A DNA stretch of 64,000 bases from Haliotis asinina (Eukaryota; Mollusca; Gastropoda; Lepetellida; Haliotidae). A program made the translations under genes and the position numbers. The notes below the pieces were generated by a model. It ran no database searches. It had not been told where the DNA came from and worked only from the letters and a program-made list of their open reading frames with translations. Below, piece after piece: positions 1 to 11,126 of this stretch; the first letter of the stretch is position 1; each line of letters opens with the position of its first letter. The DNA lies in assembly GCF_037392515.1 (NCBI RefSeq), contig NC_090288.1, positions 4,519,501-4,583,500 on the forward strand, in the 5' to 3' direction.

Positions 1-59
1 TCACATCTTTTGTTCACGAATTTGGAGCAAAATTGAAATTATTTTGTTACTCCAAACAG

Positions 60-400
60 CAGAGCTTTCGGAGTTAATTCTACCTACTGTACTGCAGGTA
101 ATGTTTCAGATCAATTTGTTTGACGTGTGTGCATATTTGTATATTAAAAAAATCATGTCATGTGGCTCAGTCCGTGGTTCCATACAGCTTTTAGATATTG
201 CACTAGTGCAATCTGAACTGCAAAATGTACCTCATGTTTATGGCCATACTTTTTACCTACTTGCACACTAAGTTCATATTTTACTGTTAAAACAGACTTC
301 ATCTGGGAAACAGACTGATGATCCAAACTCTTGGAGCAGTGATTACACTGACAGTGATCGAAAGACAGACTCATTTTTTTCTTGTGATGAAATTTCATGA
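60..400 (+). CDS. 3' end of an unrecognised plus-strand gene (two candidate exons)
   Basis: A candidate last exon runs 296-400. It is preceded by an AAAACAG acceptor and ends in TGA at 398-400. It encodes 34 residues rich in Ser and Asp (begins TSSGKQTDDPNSW, ends SFFSCDEIS). A possible preceding exon ends at 97 with CTGCAG before a GTAATG donor; read as ELSELILPTVLQ it ends in phase 0, which fits the phase-0 start at 296. That frame is open back to the window start, so the true 5' edge of this exon is unclear. Another frame in the same stretch is also open and reads about as well. The product is not recognised. An acidic, Ser-rich tail is common at the C-terminus of many intracellular proteins and is not diagnostic. 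Confidence 0.35.
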
Positions 401-3000
401 AGTAATATGAAATTATCATACCAGACCTAGAATAATTTTGTTGTAGTGATGTTTTGAATATGGAATATCAAAACTACAAGTGACAGATAATTAAGTGTTG
501 AGTAGGAGGTGCAACCTATGTTAGTCTTTGGCATCAAGGTAATCATGTGGTGGCAAGTAAATTTCTTTTTTCCTAATACTGAGCTCTGCAGTGAGTGGTT
601 TTTGTTGTCCAGTTTGGAGCTATTCTTTAAGATTTCAATTTGGATTTTTTTTTCATTGCCATGTGTTTATGGCAAAGACATACATATCAAATGCTTCCAG
701 ATCTTTAAAGGAAGACTGCTCAGTCCTTGGCATTTTGTTATTCAAGGAAGACTGTTCTTCATGTTTCTTGTTTCATGATGGTTTAGGCTATTGAACACTA
801 AATAATTGCAGTATATCACCATCAGACACTTCAGCAAACAGAAACAATCCTTGAAAGTTCATTAGACCCATTTCATATTGTGACATTGCTCCAAAACCCA
901 GGAAAAGACAATAAGGTAGAATAATATATATTTACAGAATATGAAGCATGTTTACTTTCACCAGAGACAATATAACTTCTTATATGTATATGGTTTCTTT
1001 TTTATCAAATGATAACATTTTCCGATAGATTTACATGTACTGTTACTTCAACAACATAAATGACATTATTTGTCATTTCAAAATAATTCACCAAACAAAG
1101 TGGTACTGCTGAAAACAAAAATAACTCATCACTCACCCATTTGTATTTGATGTACATTTTGGCACGATATTATGAAGAAATAAAATACACAAAATAATTT
1201 GTAACATCTATCCATATATTTTATGGCATACATTTAGTTGTAATAAAAAATTGTGCGAAACTGTCAGCTTTCCACATTACTGAAAGACATTAATTAAAAT
1301 TTGGTTATTTACACGTTGCTAATGCATTGACAGATTTTAAGTGTCTTTGCCTTTGTCTATTTGAGAGAGAAAAATAATTGTCATATTATTAATATCATTT
1401 AACATATTAAAGTATATGAAAAGATTTAAAGTTGTAACCAGTTATGAAACATAAAGCATTGACAAATCTATCGTAATTATTCATCAAGAACGTTAATTCA
1501 TTGCATAAAATTATTAATGTAATTCAACTTGTTCTAAAGTGAGACATATAATTTTCCCAATCATGTAATATGAACGCAATTTTTATCAAATCATCTCCGA
1601 TTTCATGTGAAACTATAACTGAAAATATATTTTTGTTTATAAAACATGTATACTGCAGTTCTTACTACACTACATCGTCATAAAAAGAAAAGCATGAATG
1701 TTATTTTGAAACACAAATGCCACGCCCATATCCGCGCACCTGTTGTTGAGAATGATCTTTGTACACGTTTCTGTGTTGGACCATGTGAAAAAAAGATTAA
1801 GCTGGGATCAACATGCATCACAATTATATCTTTGCTATCTTTAAATTCAGTGGACAATAAAGTAATGTGCCTAATATGAACAAAAATTCAAATAAAAGAT
1901 ACTGAAAAACTTGTATCTGCAGTGTTGATCGACTACTGTTTCCGGGTAACGGGAGCATACAAGGTCAAACTGGTTCGGCTATGTGCGAATTATATAGTCA
2001 AAAATACACCAAGAAAATTCTATGAGCTCTGATTAATCACTTTAAACAGTTATTTGTGCTAAATTCAGGCGAAATATCTCCAACTTTTCTGTTCATATTC
2101 AATTGCGAATGAATTTCATCAAGCAATCCCCGTCTGTGACATCACATCCGGTGACCTTTGCACCTACTAGAAAACAAGTTAGATTTCACGATCTTAATTT
2201 TCGTCCGTCTTTCGTCATACTAAACGGAAAATGATACATGGAACACTTGTAGAATGAGAAATTCTCCCTCTTTCACCAGGTCTTACACAGAAGAGTTCTG
2301 TAATCTTTCTTCTGACCAAAAAAGCTATATTTTATATAGGAGTTCGACGAAGCGCGCCATGTTTGTTTTTTCGTATGCGCAACACGATTTAACACCCTCT
2401 TTTTGTGGGTTTGTGCAAAAATTAATGAACCATAACACTTGATATTTGCACTCATGAATGCTTATGAATCATGTATTTTATTCTGCTATTTTCATTACAT
2501 GACACGTTTAAATAAACGTAATAGTGCCATTTCAGTAAGACCTGTCATGACATCGAAAATATTATTTGTTTACGACGAACGTTTTCGATTATTTTTTTTC
2601 AGAATTATTTTTTAATTTCTCGTCGCGCGGATATTTGCCGATACAAATATACGAAATTAAAGTCAGATACTTATGAAATATCAGTAGTAAGAATATTGAA
2701 ATCGGTTTGCGATAATTGGACAATTTATACGGTTCCTAGTATAAAACGCATCCGGCTACCAATCGAGTAATTCAGGTAAATTCAGGAAAATTTACTCTGT
2801 TTATGTTTGTCTTGTAATTAATATCTGTACGTTTGAAATTATCTGGATATTTTTTTATAGTAATGTTTATTTTTCTATGTAGTATTAATGAGCTGAATAT
2901 TTTTTCAGTTGTCCCTTATTTAGTGACGCACTGAGTGTTTGAAATCACCCACCCTCTTATTAGCGCCTTATGCTGAAATTAATTCAGCAGGCTAAAGGTT
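401..3000. other. AT-rich intergenic sequence
   Basis: No convincing coding exon, RNA gene or recognisable repeat was seen. The short open frames here (for example 1646-1879 plus) have low-complexity composition and no splice or homology support. The stretch ends abruptly where the 4 kb tandem array begins. Confidence 0.5.
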
Positions 3001-3034
3001 AAGGAAGGTTAAGTTTCCGTTTTCAGTCAGAAAA

Positions 3035-3424
3035 ATGCAAATCTTCCGATTCCCTTTTCTCTTTTTCACATATGTTTATCTCGGACACAGAATTTGTAGT
3101 CTATACGCTTGCAGTACCAGTAATAATGGACAGATGTACTTGGGTATTAAAATCATCTGCATGAAGCTGAAATACAGAGGACATAATTTCTTGAGGGGAC
3201 CATTTCTTGTGATGGACAGTGGACTTAATGACGGCTTAAACCAAACGACAGAAGGAAAGGAAGCAGATCCTGCTTTGAAGGCTGTTGTCATGGTTCCCCT
3301 CGGCGATAAAAGGAAGTGTATGTTGTGTTTGTTTGGACTCCGAGAATTAACTGGCAAACTGGTGAATGTAGGTAGTTGCTGGCAATGTCCATTCATTGGA
3401 GGTGGGGACCGTCTTGTGGTATGA
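3035..3424 (+). CDS. 129-residue frame conserved in all six array units
   Basis: The frame opens with a hydrophobic stretch (MQIFRFPFLFFTYVYLG) and continues with a mixed-charge, Cys-containing half ending in GGGDRLVV. Copies start at 7101, 11161, 15249, 19321 and 23362 and all stay open. The units are too similar for that to show selection. One inter-unit change is synonymous (CTT/CTA Leu) and one is Arg to Gly. The N-terminus lies just after a TTTTCAG that could be a splice acceptor. The product is not recognised, and it may be a chance frame. Confidence 0.25.
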   Translation: MQIFRFPFLFFTYVYLGHRICSLYACSTSNNGQMYLGIKIICMKLKYRGHNFLRGPFLVMDSGLNDGLNQTTEGKEADPALKAVVMVPLGDKRKCMLCLFGLRELTGKLVNVGSCWQCPFIGGGDRLVV

Positions 3425-4683
3425 AGCTCATGGTGTACGTTTAGGGTTCCACTACACTAAATCAGAATGACATGCTCCCTGAGCGAGTAGCGTATGTAAA
3501 ACGACAGAAGAGACAGAGACATATGACAGTTGTGATTGGATGAAATAGGGTAAGATGTTTCTGTTTTTAAACGCACATCCATCCAGTAATTAAAACTGAC
3601 AACAAGTTTAAGCATTTGCCTGCTGTCATTTTCATCACCATGACTTATGCTTAAGTGTGTACAGATATTTTCAAGGAGGCGACATTTGGTGCGGAACTGG
3701 GGTTGTCTTGTTCGGTTAGCCGGACAAGTTGGGCCGAAATTGTGTTTTATTGTAGTTTAAATGCCAGGCTGTACCCGCGTGTACGTGGAATGGCTGTTCA
3801 TAGCCTGGATAATTAAAGAAATGTAAGGTTACAGTAGGAGTCTATGGACAAACATTTGATGTTGTGTAACCTTAAGCATGACGGCAGTGCACTTCGCCTG
3901 GATACAGCTGGCTGATAAACGCGCGCTAATAAGCTGACAAGAGTGGTCTCCCTTTGTGCATAGGCCGCGAGCAAGTTGGACGTTCGTCCGCTCGTCTGAA
4001 AGGCAAGAATAGGTCACCCAACTCACTTACTCATCTGGAGACTTATGCATGTTGAATGGAGTATTGTGATTTCTCTGTGTAAACGCTCAAACGGACAGGG
4101 GCCTAGCTACCATTGTAAAAGAATGCCCGGATTTACACAGGATGGTTGACCGACTGCCGTTGGGCAAGTCCCCAATACCATCTAATATGAAGATTTGCAA
4201 CCTATCGGACTTCCACGATAAGAATTCGCATGCTACGTGCCTGGAGGAGACTAGATCTGGTCGAACTGGCAGTTCATGCACATCTGATTCATGTTCGTAT
4301 CTAACACTACTTGGCTTTCTTGATCAGATATTATAGCCTACATTTATCCTGGAAGTAAAGGGTACCAACCCTGTCCAAGTATCATACAAGTCACTGATTG
4401 TTATGTCTATTGCCTGGATTGAACATGAGTAGCAGACGAGGAGCAAATTACCGCTTTCAATCTCAGAGCCTGTATAATTAACATCCATAAGACATGGGGG
4501 CGGCTATACAGCCAGACAGAGCAATGGGAGACTACTCTCGATTATTCACGTCGTGTGCATGTAACGTATAGTAAGTGAAGTGGTCGTGAAATGTCCAGTC
4601 TTCGGACAACAGGTTTGTAGTCGTGGCCACACACGATTACAGACTTTGTGATCTCCATCACATAGAGGGTGTAATGTATTCGA

Positions 4684-4825
4684 CTAGAAGACAGCAACAC
4701 AGCAGGATACAGAAAAGACCTTTCAATTTCTTCATTTATAATTAGTTTACTCGTATAGCAACTTCAAGCTGTCACAAAAACAGACTTACTTTAGCTGCCT
4801 CTCCTGCTGTGTTGCTGTCTCCTAG
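4684..4825. repeat. 24-bp inverted repeat (stem-loop) inside each array unit
   Basis: The left arm 4684-4707 and right arm 4802-4825 are reverse complements with one mismatch (core GACAGCAACACAGCAGGA), separated by 94 bp. The same structure recurs in units 2-5 (for example 8752-8893). It could be a decayed miniature element or a structured stretch of a transcript. It lies just beyond the polyadenylation signal of the minus-strand gene candidate. Confidence 0.7.
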
Positions 4826-4884
4826 CTAAGAATTGACCCAAAGGAGGAAGGAAGACAGACTCATGTTTTTACCATTCATTAATA

Positions 4885-4890
4885 TTTATT
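4885..4890 (-). promoter_or_regulatory. Candidate polyadenylation signal for the array's minus-strand gene
   Basis: AATAAA on the minus strand, ~645 bp past the stop codon at 5534. It is repeated at the same place in the other full units. If used, the two microsatellites lie in the 3' untranslated region. Confidence 0.35.
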
Positions 4891-5220
4891 GACATATAAT
4901 CAAGAAATAGAATGGCAAGTGCTGAAAGAAAGTCTCCAAATTGGGGCCAAAAGGGAAGATCAATCCTCTTATTAGTGGAGAAATAAACAAAGAAATGCCA
5001 GCCAAAGGGTAAGCCAAAGCGTACGTGATCGAAAGGGGGTTGTCCAAAAATAAACCAAAAGGGTGTAGCCAAAAGAGACCAAAATTGGGAAACGGTATAG
5101 TAGACGAGCACCAAAACACACCATCTCATACAAGACACTTACATCCGAACATCCATGCAAAACACACCATTACGAACCATTCACACTCACACTAAATCAC
5201 AAAAAATCTGTTCCCCAAAC

Positions 5221-5223
<3 letters not shown>

Positions 5224-5281
<58 letters not shown>

Positions 5282-5517
5282 ACACACACATCAATACCAC
5301 TATCTCTCTCATCTGTATTCAAAACCACATGCAAATTGCATACTCTAACATGCACACCTAATCTTACAACATGTACTCTTGCACACATTCATCCAGTCAC
5401 ATAATACACGTTTACCCCTATCCATGCACACACACGCACACACGTCCGCTTACACTGACAAACGCACCCACGCACGCACACGCACACACTCATACACACA
5501 CACACACACACACACAC
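5224..5517. repeat. (CT)n and (CA)n microsatellites, length-variable between units
   Basis: A (CT)n tract at 5224-5277 and a CA-rich stretch ending in (CA)n at 5494-5517. The corresponding tracts in units 2-5 have different lengths and interruptions and account for most of the unit-length differences. Confidence 0.9.
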
Positions 5518-5533
5518 GCACTGGATGAGGAAT

Positions 5534-6218
5534 CTACGAGAATACTCTCCTAAAGAAGGCAGCCACTCTCCTCAGCGCCTTCCTCACGGGATGAATATCC
5601 TCCACGAAGCTGTCGTCGTCCTCGTCCTCATAGACCCAGTAGTCACTGTCGTCGTCACTTGAGACCGGGTAATAGTCGACATAGTTGATGGTGACTGGGG
5701 CAGGGAGCGTCTCGCCGTGGTCAGGGCGGGCCCAGAACGGGGTGAAAACACTCAGGGGATCGGGAGAGGGACTCGGGGACGAAGCCAGGGGACGCTACGT
5801 CGATGGAATGGGGAGGGTGGGAGAAAGGAGGGGTCATTGGGTGAGGTTGACAGGAGACTTTTAACGAAGCAATGTTTAAGAATGTTTGAGATCATAGCCC
5901 TTGGCCACACATGCTATAAGGTACTATCCAACGAAAAACATGCTGACAGATTGTTAGAAAAAGAATCTTTTTATGTTAATGTTTAAATTGGAGAGGGGTA
6001 CCCGGAGACAGACTTTCAGCACACCGTAACAGGTGTGTATATAATATACAATGTCACTGGTGTACATGAGAGGAATTCGACAAGGACAAAAGAGGCCAGC
6101 TTTTCGGCCCATTCTGAGGGGCATGTAGATCAAATACATACACAGTCGGATTCCTCATCCAGCGACGGCCATAGACTAGCGGCAGGAGTGACATGATACC
6201 GGATCATGTCTTCCCGTG
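5534..6218 (-). CDS. Array gene candidate, unit 1: acidic protein with cationic amphipathic C-terminus
   Basis: Exon 6142-6218 (25 codons, REDMIRYHV...DEESDC) has a TTTTCAG acceptor and ends at a GTATGT donor in phase 0. The last exon 5534-5794 (86 residues then TAG) starts in phase 0 after a long pyrimidine tract ending CGACGTAG. The last exon begins with Ser-Pro repeats, passes through a Tyr/Asp stretch ([18 protein letters not shown]), and ends [19 protein letters not shown]. In that tail, Val, Leu, Val, Phe and Val fall 3-4 apart and Arg/Lys fill the other face, so it would form a cationic amphipathic helix. An acidic segment followed by such a tail is the layout of many host-defence peptide precursors. 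That is analogy only. The 5' part is not established: a Met-led hydrophobic exon (6268-6412) fits the phase but would need a 49-nt intron. The family is not recognised. Confidence 0.45.
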
Positions 6219-6379
6219 CTGAAAATAACACAAACACTGCATTTAACGACACACCAAATATACGTACAGTGGAACCAAAATGTTTCGGAGGCCGACGAGA
6301 TGATAGCGAGAAAATTGAGAGTCTCTGGGGACAAGTGCAGGAAGTCAAAATCCCTCAGAGGAATTATAATGGGCATTAA
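6206..6379 (+). CDS. 57-residue plus-strand frame in each full array unit
   Basis: ATG at 6206 to TAA at 6377-6379, beginning [13 protein letters not shown] and ending KIPQRNYNGH, with hydrophilic, protein-like composition. Copies start at 10266, 14354, 18426 and 22467. Unit 4 has Ile to Met and unit 5 has Phe to Leu. The 5' part lies antisense to the minus exon at 6142-6218 and the rest antisense to the hydrophobic frame, so at most one strand is likely to be coding here. No family is recognised. Confidence 0.25.
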   Translation: MSSRAENNTNTAFNDTPNIRTVEPKCFGGRRDDSEKIESLWGQVQEVKIPQRNYNGH

Positions 6380-6753
6380 AACATCAACTAATAATGCTAC
6401 TATACTATGCATATCTGAAAAAAAATGTTCAAAGAAATAGTATACCTAGCCGACGCCCTGGATATACTAAAAACATCCACTGCAATTTAGCAACATCCTC
6501 CGTCGTATATAAACACTAACAGCTCTCATTTTACTGGTAGAAAAGACATTGAAATTATCAACATTTCTAAATTTCCCCCAAATTGCAAATGGCGGCCAGT
6601 GGGCATCCACACCGTTACTGTCAAACTACGGCCCGTTTCAATACTTATGTACGCTCTTCACTCTTTAGAATGCAATAACAGTCTGCTTAAATACCTTGAC
6701 TATGCAGCCTTGTAAACATCTTCTCAGTCGATGATCTCAAAACGATGCTGTAG

Positions 6754-6957
6754 TCAACGAAATGCAGAGCGATAGGGAGCAAGAGCGAAAGTGAATCTGT
6801 TGGAAACAGAGGGACCGTTGGCAACGACAACGGTAACTACATGGAGACGAAGTCAGAACGAGGCGTCATCGAATGTTTTCGGCAACGTCAAACAGCCAGC
6901 TATAGCGGCATCTCATGGGGTGAAATTCCTGACGGTTTTAAGGTTTTTAATCAATGA
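6754..6957 (+). CDS. 67-residue plus-strand exon candidate in each full array unit
   Basis: Open from just after a CTGTAG (possible acceptor) to TGA at 6955-6957. Composition is balanced and protein-like (contains SKSESESVGNRGTVGNDNGN and ends GISWGEIPDGFKVFNQ). Copies: 10814-11017, 14902-15105, 18974-19177, 23015-23218. Units 3 and 4 share an Arg to Gly change and unit 5 has Tyr to His. There is no recognised domain, and no donor or upstream partner exon could be fixed. Confidence 0.25.
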   Translation, partial: STKCRAIGSKSESESVGNRGTVGNDNGNYMETKSERGVIECFRQRQTASYSGISWGEIPDGFKVFNQ

Positions 6958-7066
6958 CCTGTATATTCAAACGTTGGATATACCGTAGTTCACTAAACCG
7001 CCGTGCCCGTTAGATGTTGAAAACACATGATTAACTGTGTGAAACCGTGTAAAGATTAGCACCTTT

Positions 7067-9288
7067 AAGGAAGGTTAAGTTTCCGTTTTCAGTCAGAAAA
7101 ATGCAAATCTTCCGATTCCCTTTTCTCTTTTTCACATATGTTTATCTCGGACACAGAATTTGTAGTCTATACGCTTGCAGTACCAGTAATAATGGACAGA
7201 TGTACTTGGGTATTAAAATCATCTGCATGAAGCTGAAATACAGAGGACATAATTTCTTGAGGGGACCATTTCTTGTGATGGACAGTGGACTAAATGACGG
7301 CTTAAACCAAACGACAGAAGGAAAGGAAGCAGATCCTGCTTTGAAGGCTGTTGTCATGGTTCCCCTCGGCGATAAAAGGAAGTGTATGTTGTGTTTGTTT
7401 GGACTCCGAGAATTAACTGGCAAACTGGTGAATGTAGGTAGTTGCTGGCAATGTCCATTCATTGGAGGTGGGGACCGTCTTGTGGTATGAAGCTCATGGT
7501 GTACGTTTAGGGTTCCACTACACTAAATCAGAATGACATGCTCCCTGAGCGAGTAGCGTATGTAAAACGACAGAAGAGACAGAGACATATGACAGTTGTG
7601 ATTGGATGAAATAGGGTAAGATGTTTCTGTTTTTAAACGCACATCCATCCAGTAATTAAAACTGACAACAAGTTTAAGCATTTGCCTGCTGTCATTTTCA
7701 TCACCATGACTTATGCTTAAGTGTGTACAGATATTTTCAAGGAGGCGACATTTGGTGCGGAACTGGGGTTGTCTTGTTCGGTTAGCCGGACAAGTTGGGC
7801 CGAAATTGTGTTTTATTGTAGTTTAAATGCCAGGCTGTACCCGCGTGTACGTGGAATGGCTGTTCATAGCCTGGATAATTAAAGAAATGTAAGGTTACAG
7901 TAGGAGTCTATGGACAAACATTTGATGTTGTGTAACCTTAAGCATGACGGCAGTGCACTTCGCCTGGATACAGCTGGCTGATAAACGCGCGCTAATAAGC
8001 TGACAAGAGTGGTCTCCCTTTGTGCATAGGCCGCGAGCAAGTTGGACGTTCGTCCGCTCGTCTGAAAGGCAAGAATAGGTCACCCAAGTCACTTACTCAT
8101 CTGGAGACTTATGCATGTTGAATGGAGTATTGTGATTTCTCTGTGTAAACGCTCAAGCGGACAGGGGCCTAGCTACCATTGTAAAAGAATGCCCGGATTT
8201 ACACAGGATGGTTGACCGACTGCGGTTGGGCAAGTCCCCAATACCATCTAATATGAAGATTTGCAACCTATCGGACTTCCACGATAAGAATTCGCATGCT
8301 ACGTGCCTGGAGGAGACTAGATCTGGTCGAACTGGCAGTTCATGCACATCTGATTCATGTTCGTATCTAACACTACTTGGCTTTCTTGAGCAGATATTAT
8401 TTAGCCTACATTTATCCTGGAAGTAAAGGGTACCAACCCTGTCCAAGTATCATACAAGTCACTGATTGTTATGTCTATTGCCTGGATTGAACATGAGTAG
8501 CAGACGAGGAGCAAATTACCGCTTTCAATCTCAGAGCCTGTATAATTAACATCCATAAGACATGGGGGCGGCTATACAGCCAGACAGAGCAATGGGAGAC
8601 TACTCTCGATTATTCACGTCGTGTGCATGTAACGTATAGTAAGTGAAGTGGTCGTGAAATGTCCAGTCTTCGGACAACAGGTTTGTAGTCGTGGCCACAC
8701 ACGATTACAGACTTTGTGATCTCCATCACATAGAGGGTGTAATGTATTCGACTAGAAGACAGCAACACAGCAGGATACAGCAAAGACCTTTCAATTTCTT
8801 CATTTATAATTAGTTTACTCGTATAGCAACTTCAAGCTGTCACAAAAACAGACTTACTTTAGCTGCCTCTCCTGCTGTGTTGCTGTCTCCTAGCTAAGAA
8901 TTGACCCAAAGGAGGAAGGAAGACAGACTCATGTTTTTACCATTCATTAATATTTATTGACATATAATCAAGAAATAGAATGGCAAGTGCTGAAAGAAAG
9001 TCTCCAAATCGGGGACAAAAGGGAAGATCAATCCTCTTATTAGTGGAGAAATAAACAAAGAAATGCCAGCCAAAGGGTAAGCCAAAACGTACGTGATCGA
9101 AAGGGGGTTGTCCAAAAATAAACCAAAAGGGTGTAGCCAAAAGAGACCAAAATTGGGAAACGGTATAGTAGACGAGCACCAAAACACACCATCTCATACA
9201 AGACACTTACATCCGAACATCCATGCAAAACACACCATTACGAACCATTCACACTCACACTAAATCACAAAAAATCTGTTCCCCAAAC

Positions 9289-9325
<37 letters not shown>

Positions 9326-11126
9326 TCTCTCTCTCGTACACACACACATCAATACCACTATCTCTCTCATCTGTATTCAAAACCACATGCAAATTGCATA
9401 CTCTAACATGCACACATAATCTTACAACATGTACTCTTGCACACATTCATCCAGTCACATAATACACGTTTACCCCTATCCACGCACACACACGCACACA
9501 CGTCCGCTTACACTGACAAACGCACCCACGCACGCACACGCACACACTCATACACACACACACACACACACACACACGCACTGGATGAGGAATCTACGAG
9601 AATACTCTCCTAAAGAAGGCAGCCACTCTCCTCAGCGCCTTCCTCACGGGATGAATATCCTCCACGAAGCTGTCGTCGTCCTCGTCCTCATAGACCCAGT
9701 AGTCACTGTCGTCGTCACTTGAGACCGGGTAATAGTCGACATAGTTGATGGTGACTGGGGCAGGGAGCGTCTCGCCGTGGTCAGGGCGGGCCCAGAACGG
9801 GGTGAAAACACTCAGGGGATCGGGAGAGGGACTCGGGGACGAAGCCAGGGGACGCTACGTCGATGGAATGGGGAGGGTGGGAGAAAGGAGGGGTCATTGG
9901 GTGAGGTTGACAGGAGACTTTTAACGAAGCAATGTTTAAGAATGTTTGAGATCATAGCCCTTAGCCACACATGCTATAAGGTACTATCCAACGAAAAACA
10001 TGCTGACAGATTGTTAGAAAAAGAATCTTTTTATGTTAATGTTTAAATTGGAGAGGGGTACCCGGAGACAGACTTTCAGCACACCGTAACAGGTGTGTAT
10101 ATAATATACAATGTCACTGGTGTACATGAGAGGAATTCGACAAGGACAAAAGAGGCCAGCTTTTCGGCCCATTCTGAGGGGCATGTAGATCAAATACATA
10201 CACAGTCGGATTCCTCATCCAGCGACGGCCATAGACTAGCGGCAGGAGTGACATGATACCGGATCATGTCTTCCCGTGCTGAAAATAACACAAACACTGC
10301 ATTTAACGACACACCAAATATACGTACAGTGGAACCAAAATGTTTCGGAGGCCGACGAGATGATAGCGAGAAAATTGAGAGTCTCTGGGGACAAGTGCAG
10401 GAAGTCAAAATCCCTCAGAGGAATTATAATGGGCATTAAAACATCAACTAATAATGCTACTATACTATGCATATCTGAAAAAAAATGTTCAAAGAAATAG
10501 TATACCTAGCCGACGCCCTGGATATACTAAAAACATCCACTGCAATTTAGCAACATCCTCCGTCGTATATAGACACCAACAGCTCTCATTTTACTGGTAG
10601 AAAAGACATTGAAATTATCAACATTTCTAAATTTCCCCCAAATTGCAAATGGCGGCCAGTGGGCATCCACACCGTTACTGTCAAACTACGGCCCGTTTCA
10701 ATACTTATGTACGCTCTTCACTCTTTAGAATGCAATAACAGTCTGCTTAAATACCTTGACTATGCAGCCTTGTAAACATCTTCTCAGTCGATGATCTCAA
10801 AACGATGCTGTAGTCAACGAAATGCAGAGCGATAGGGAGCAAGAGCGAAAGTGAATCTGTTGGAAACAGAGGGACCGTTGGCAACGACAACGGTAACTAC
10901 ATGGAGACGAAGTCAGAACGAGGCGTCATCGAATGTTTTCGGCAACGTCAAACAGCCAGCTATAGCGGCATCTCATGGGGTGAAATTCCTGACGGTTTTA
11001 AGGTTTTTAATCAATGACCTGTATATTCAAACGTTGGATATACCGTAGTTCACTAAACCGCCGTGCCCGTTAGATGTTGAAAACACATGATTAACTGTGT
11101 GAAACCGTGTAAAGATTAGCACCTTT
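7067..11126. repeat. Array unit 2
   Basis: Complete unit of 4060 bp with the same content as unit 1. The (CT)n tract is short and interrupted. In the 129-residue frame one Leu codon is CTA instead of CTT (shared with unit 6). Confidence 0.95.
9594..10278 (-). CDS. Array gene candidate, unit 2 copy
   Basis: Exons 9594-9854 and 10202-10278. Splice signals, phase and both exon sequences look the same as in unit 1. The copy is intact over this stretch. Confidence 0.45.

Larger units (their letters stand above)
3001..7066. repeat. Array unit 1
   Basis: This is the first complete unit. It carries private substitutions relative to the others, for example CTGCCGTTGGG at ~4155 where the other copies read CTGCGGTTGGG. 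Order inside the unit on plus coordinates: 129-residue plus frame (3035-3424), plus frame near 4085-4336, 24-bp inverted repeat (4684-4825), polyadenylation signal on minus (4885-4890), (CT)n, (CA)n, minus-strand exon pair (5534-6218), plus frames (6206-6379, 6754-6957). Confidence 0.95.

Noticed and set aside
4869-5138. 89-residue hydrophobic minus frame in each array unit (like a membrane protein)
   Set aside because: It sits between the stop codon of the minus gene candidate and its AATAAA, overlaps two other open frames in the same place, and lacks a start context or splice support. 3' untranslated sequence is the simpler reading.
5717-5986. 89-residue Arg/Gly-rich plus frame in each unit
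   Set aside because: It is the antisense shadow of the GC-rich acidic minus exon and its pyrimidine tract.
6268-6412. Hydrophobic minus exon as the first exon and signal peptide of the array gene
   Set aside because: Phase and donor fit, but the intron would be only 49 nt and the hydrophobic start lacks a clear cleavage site. Kept as a possibility only.
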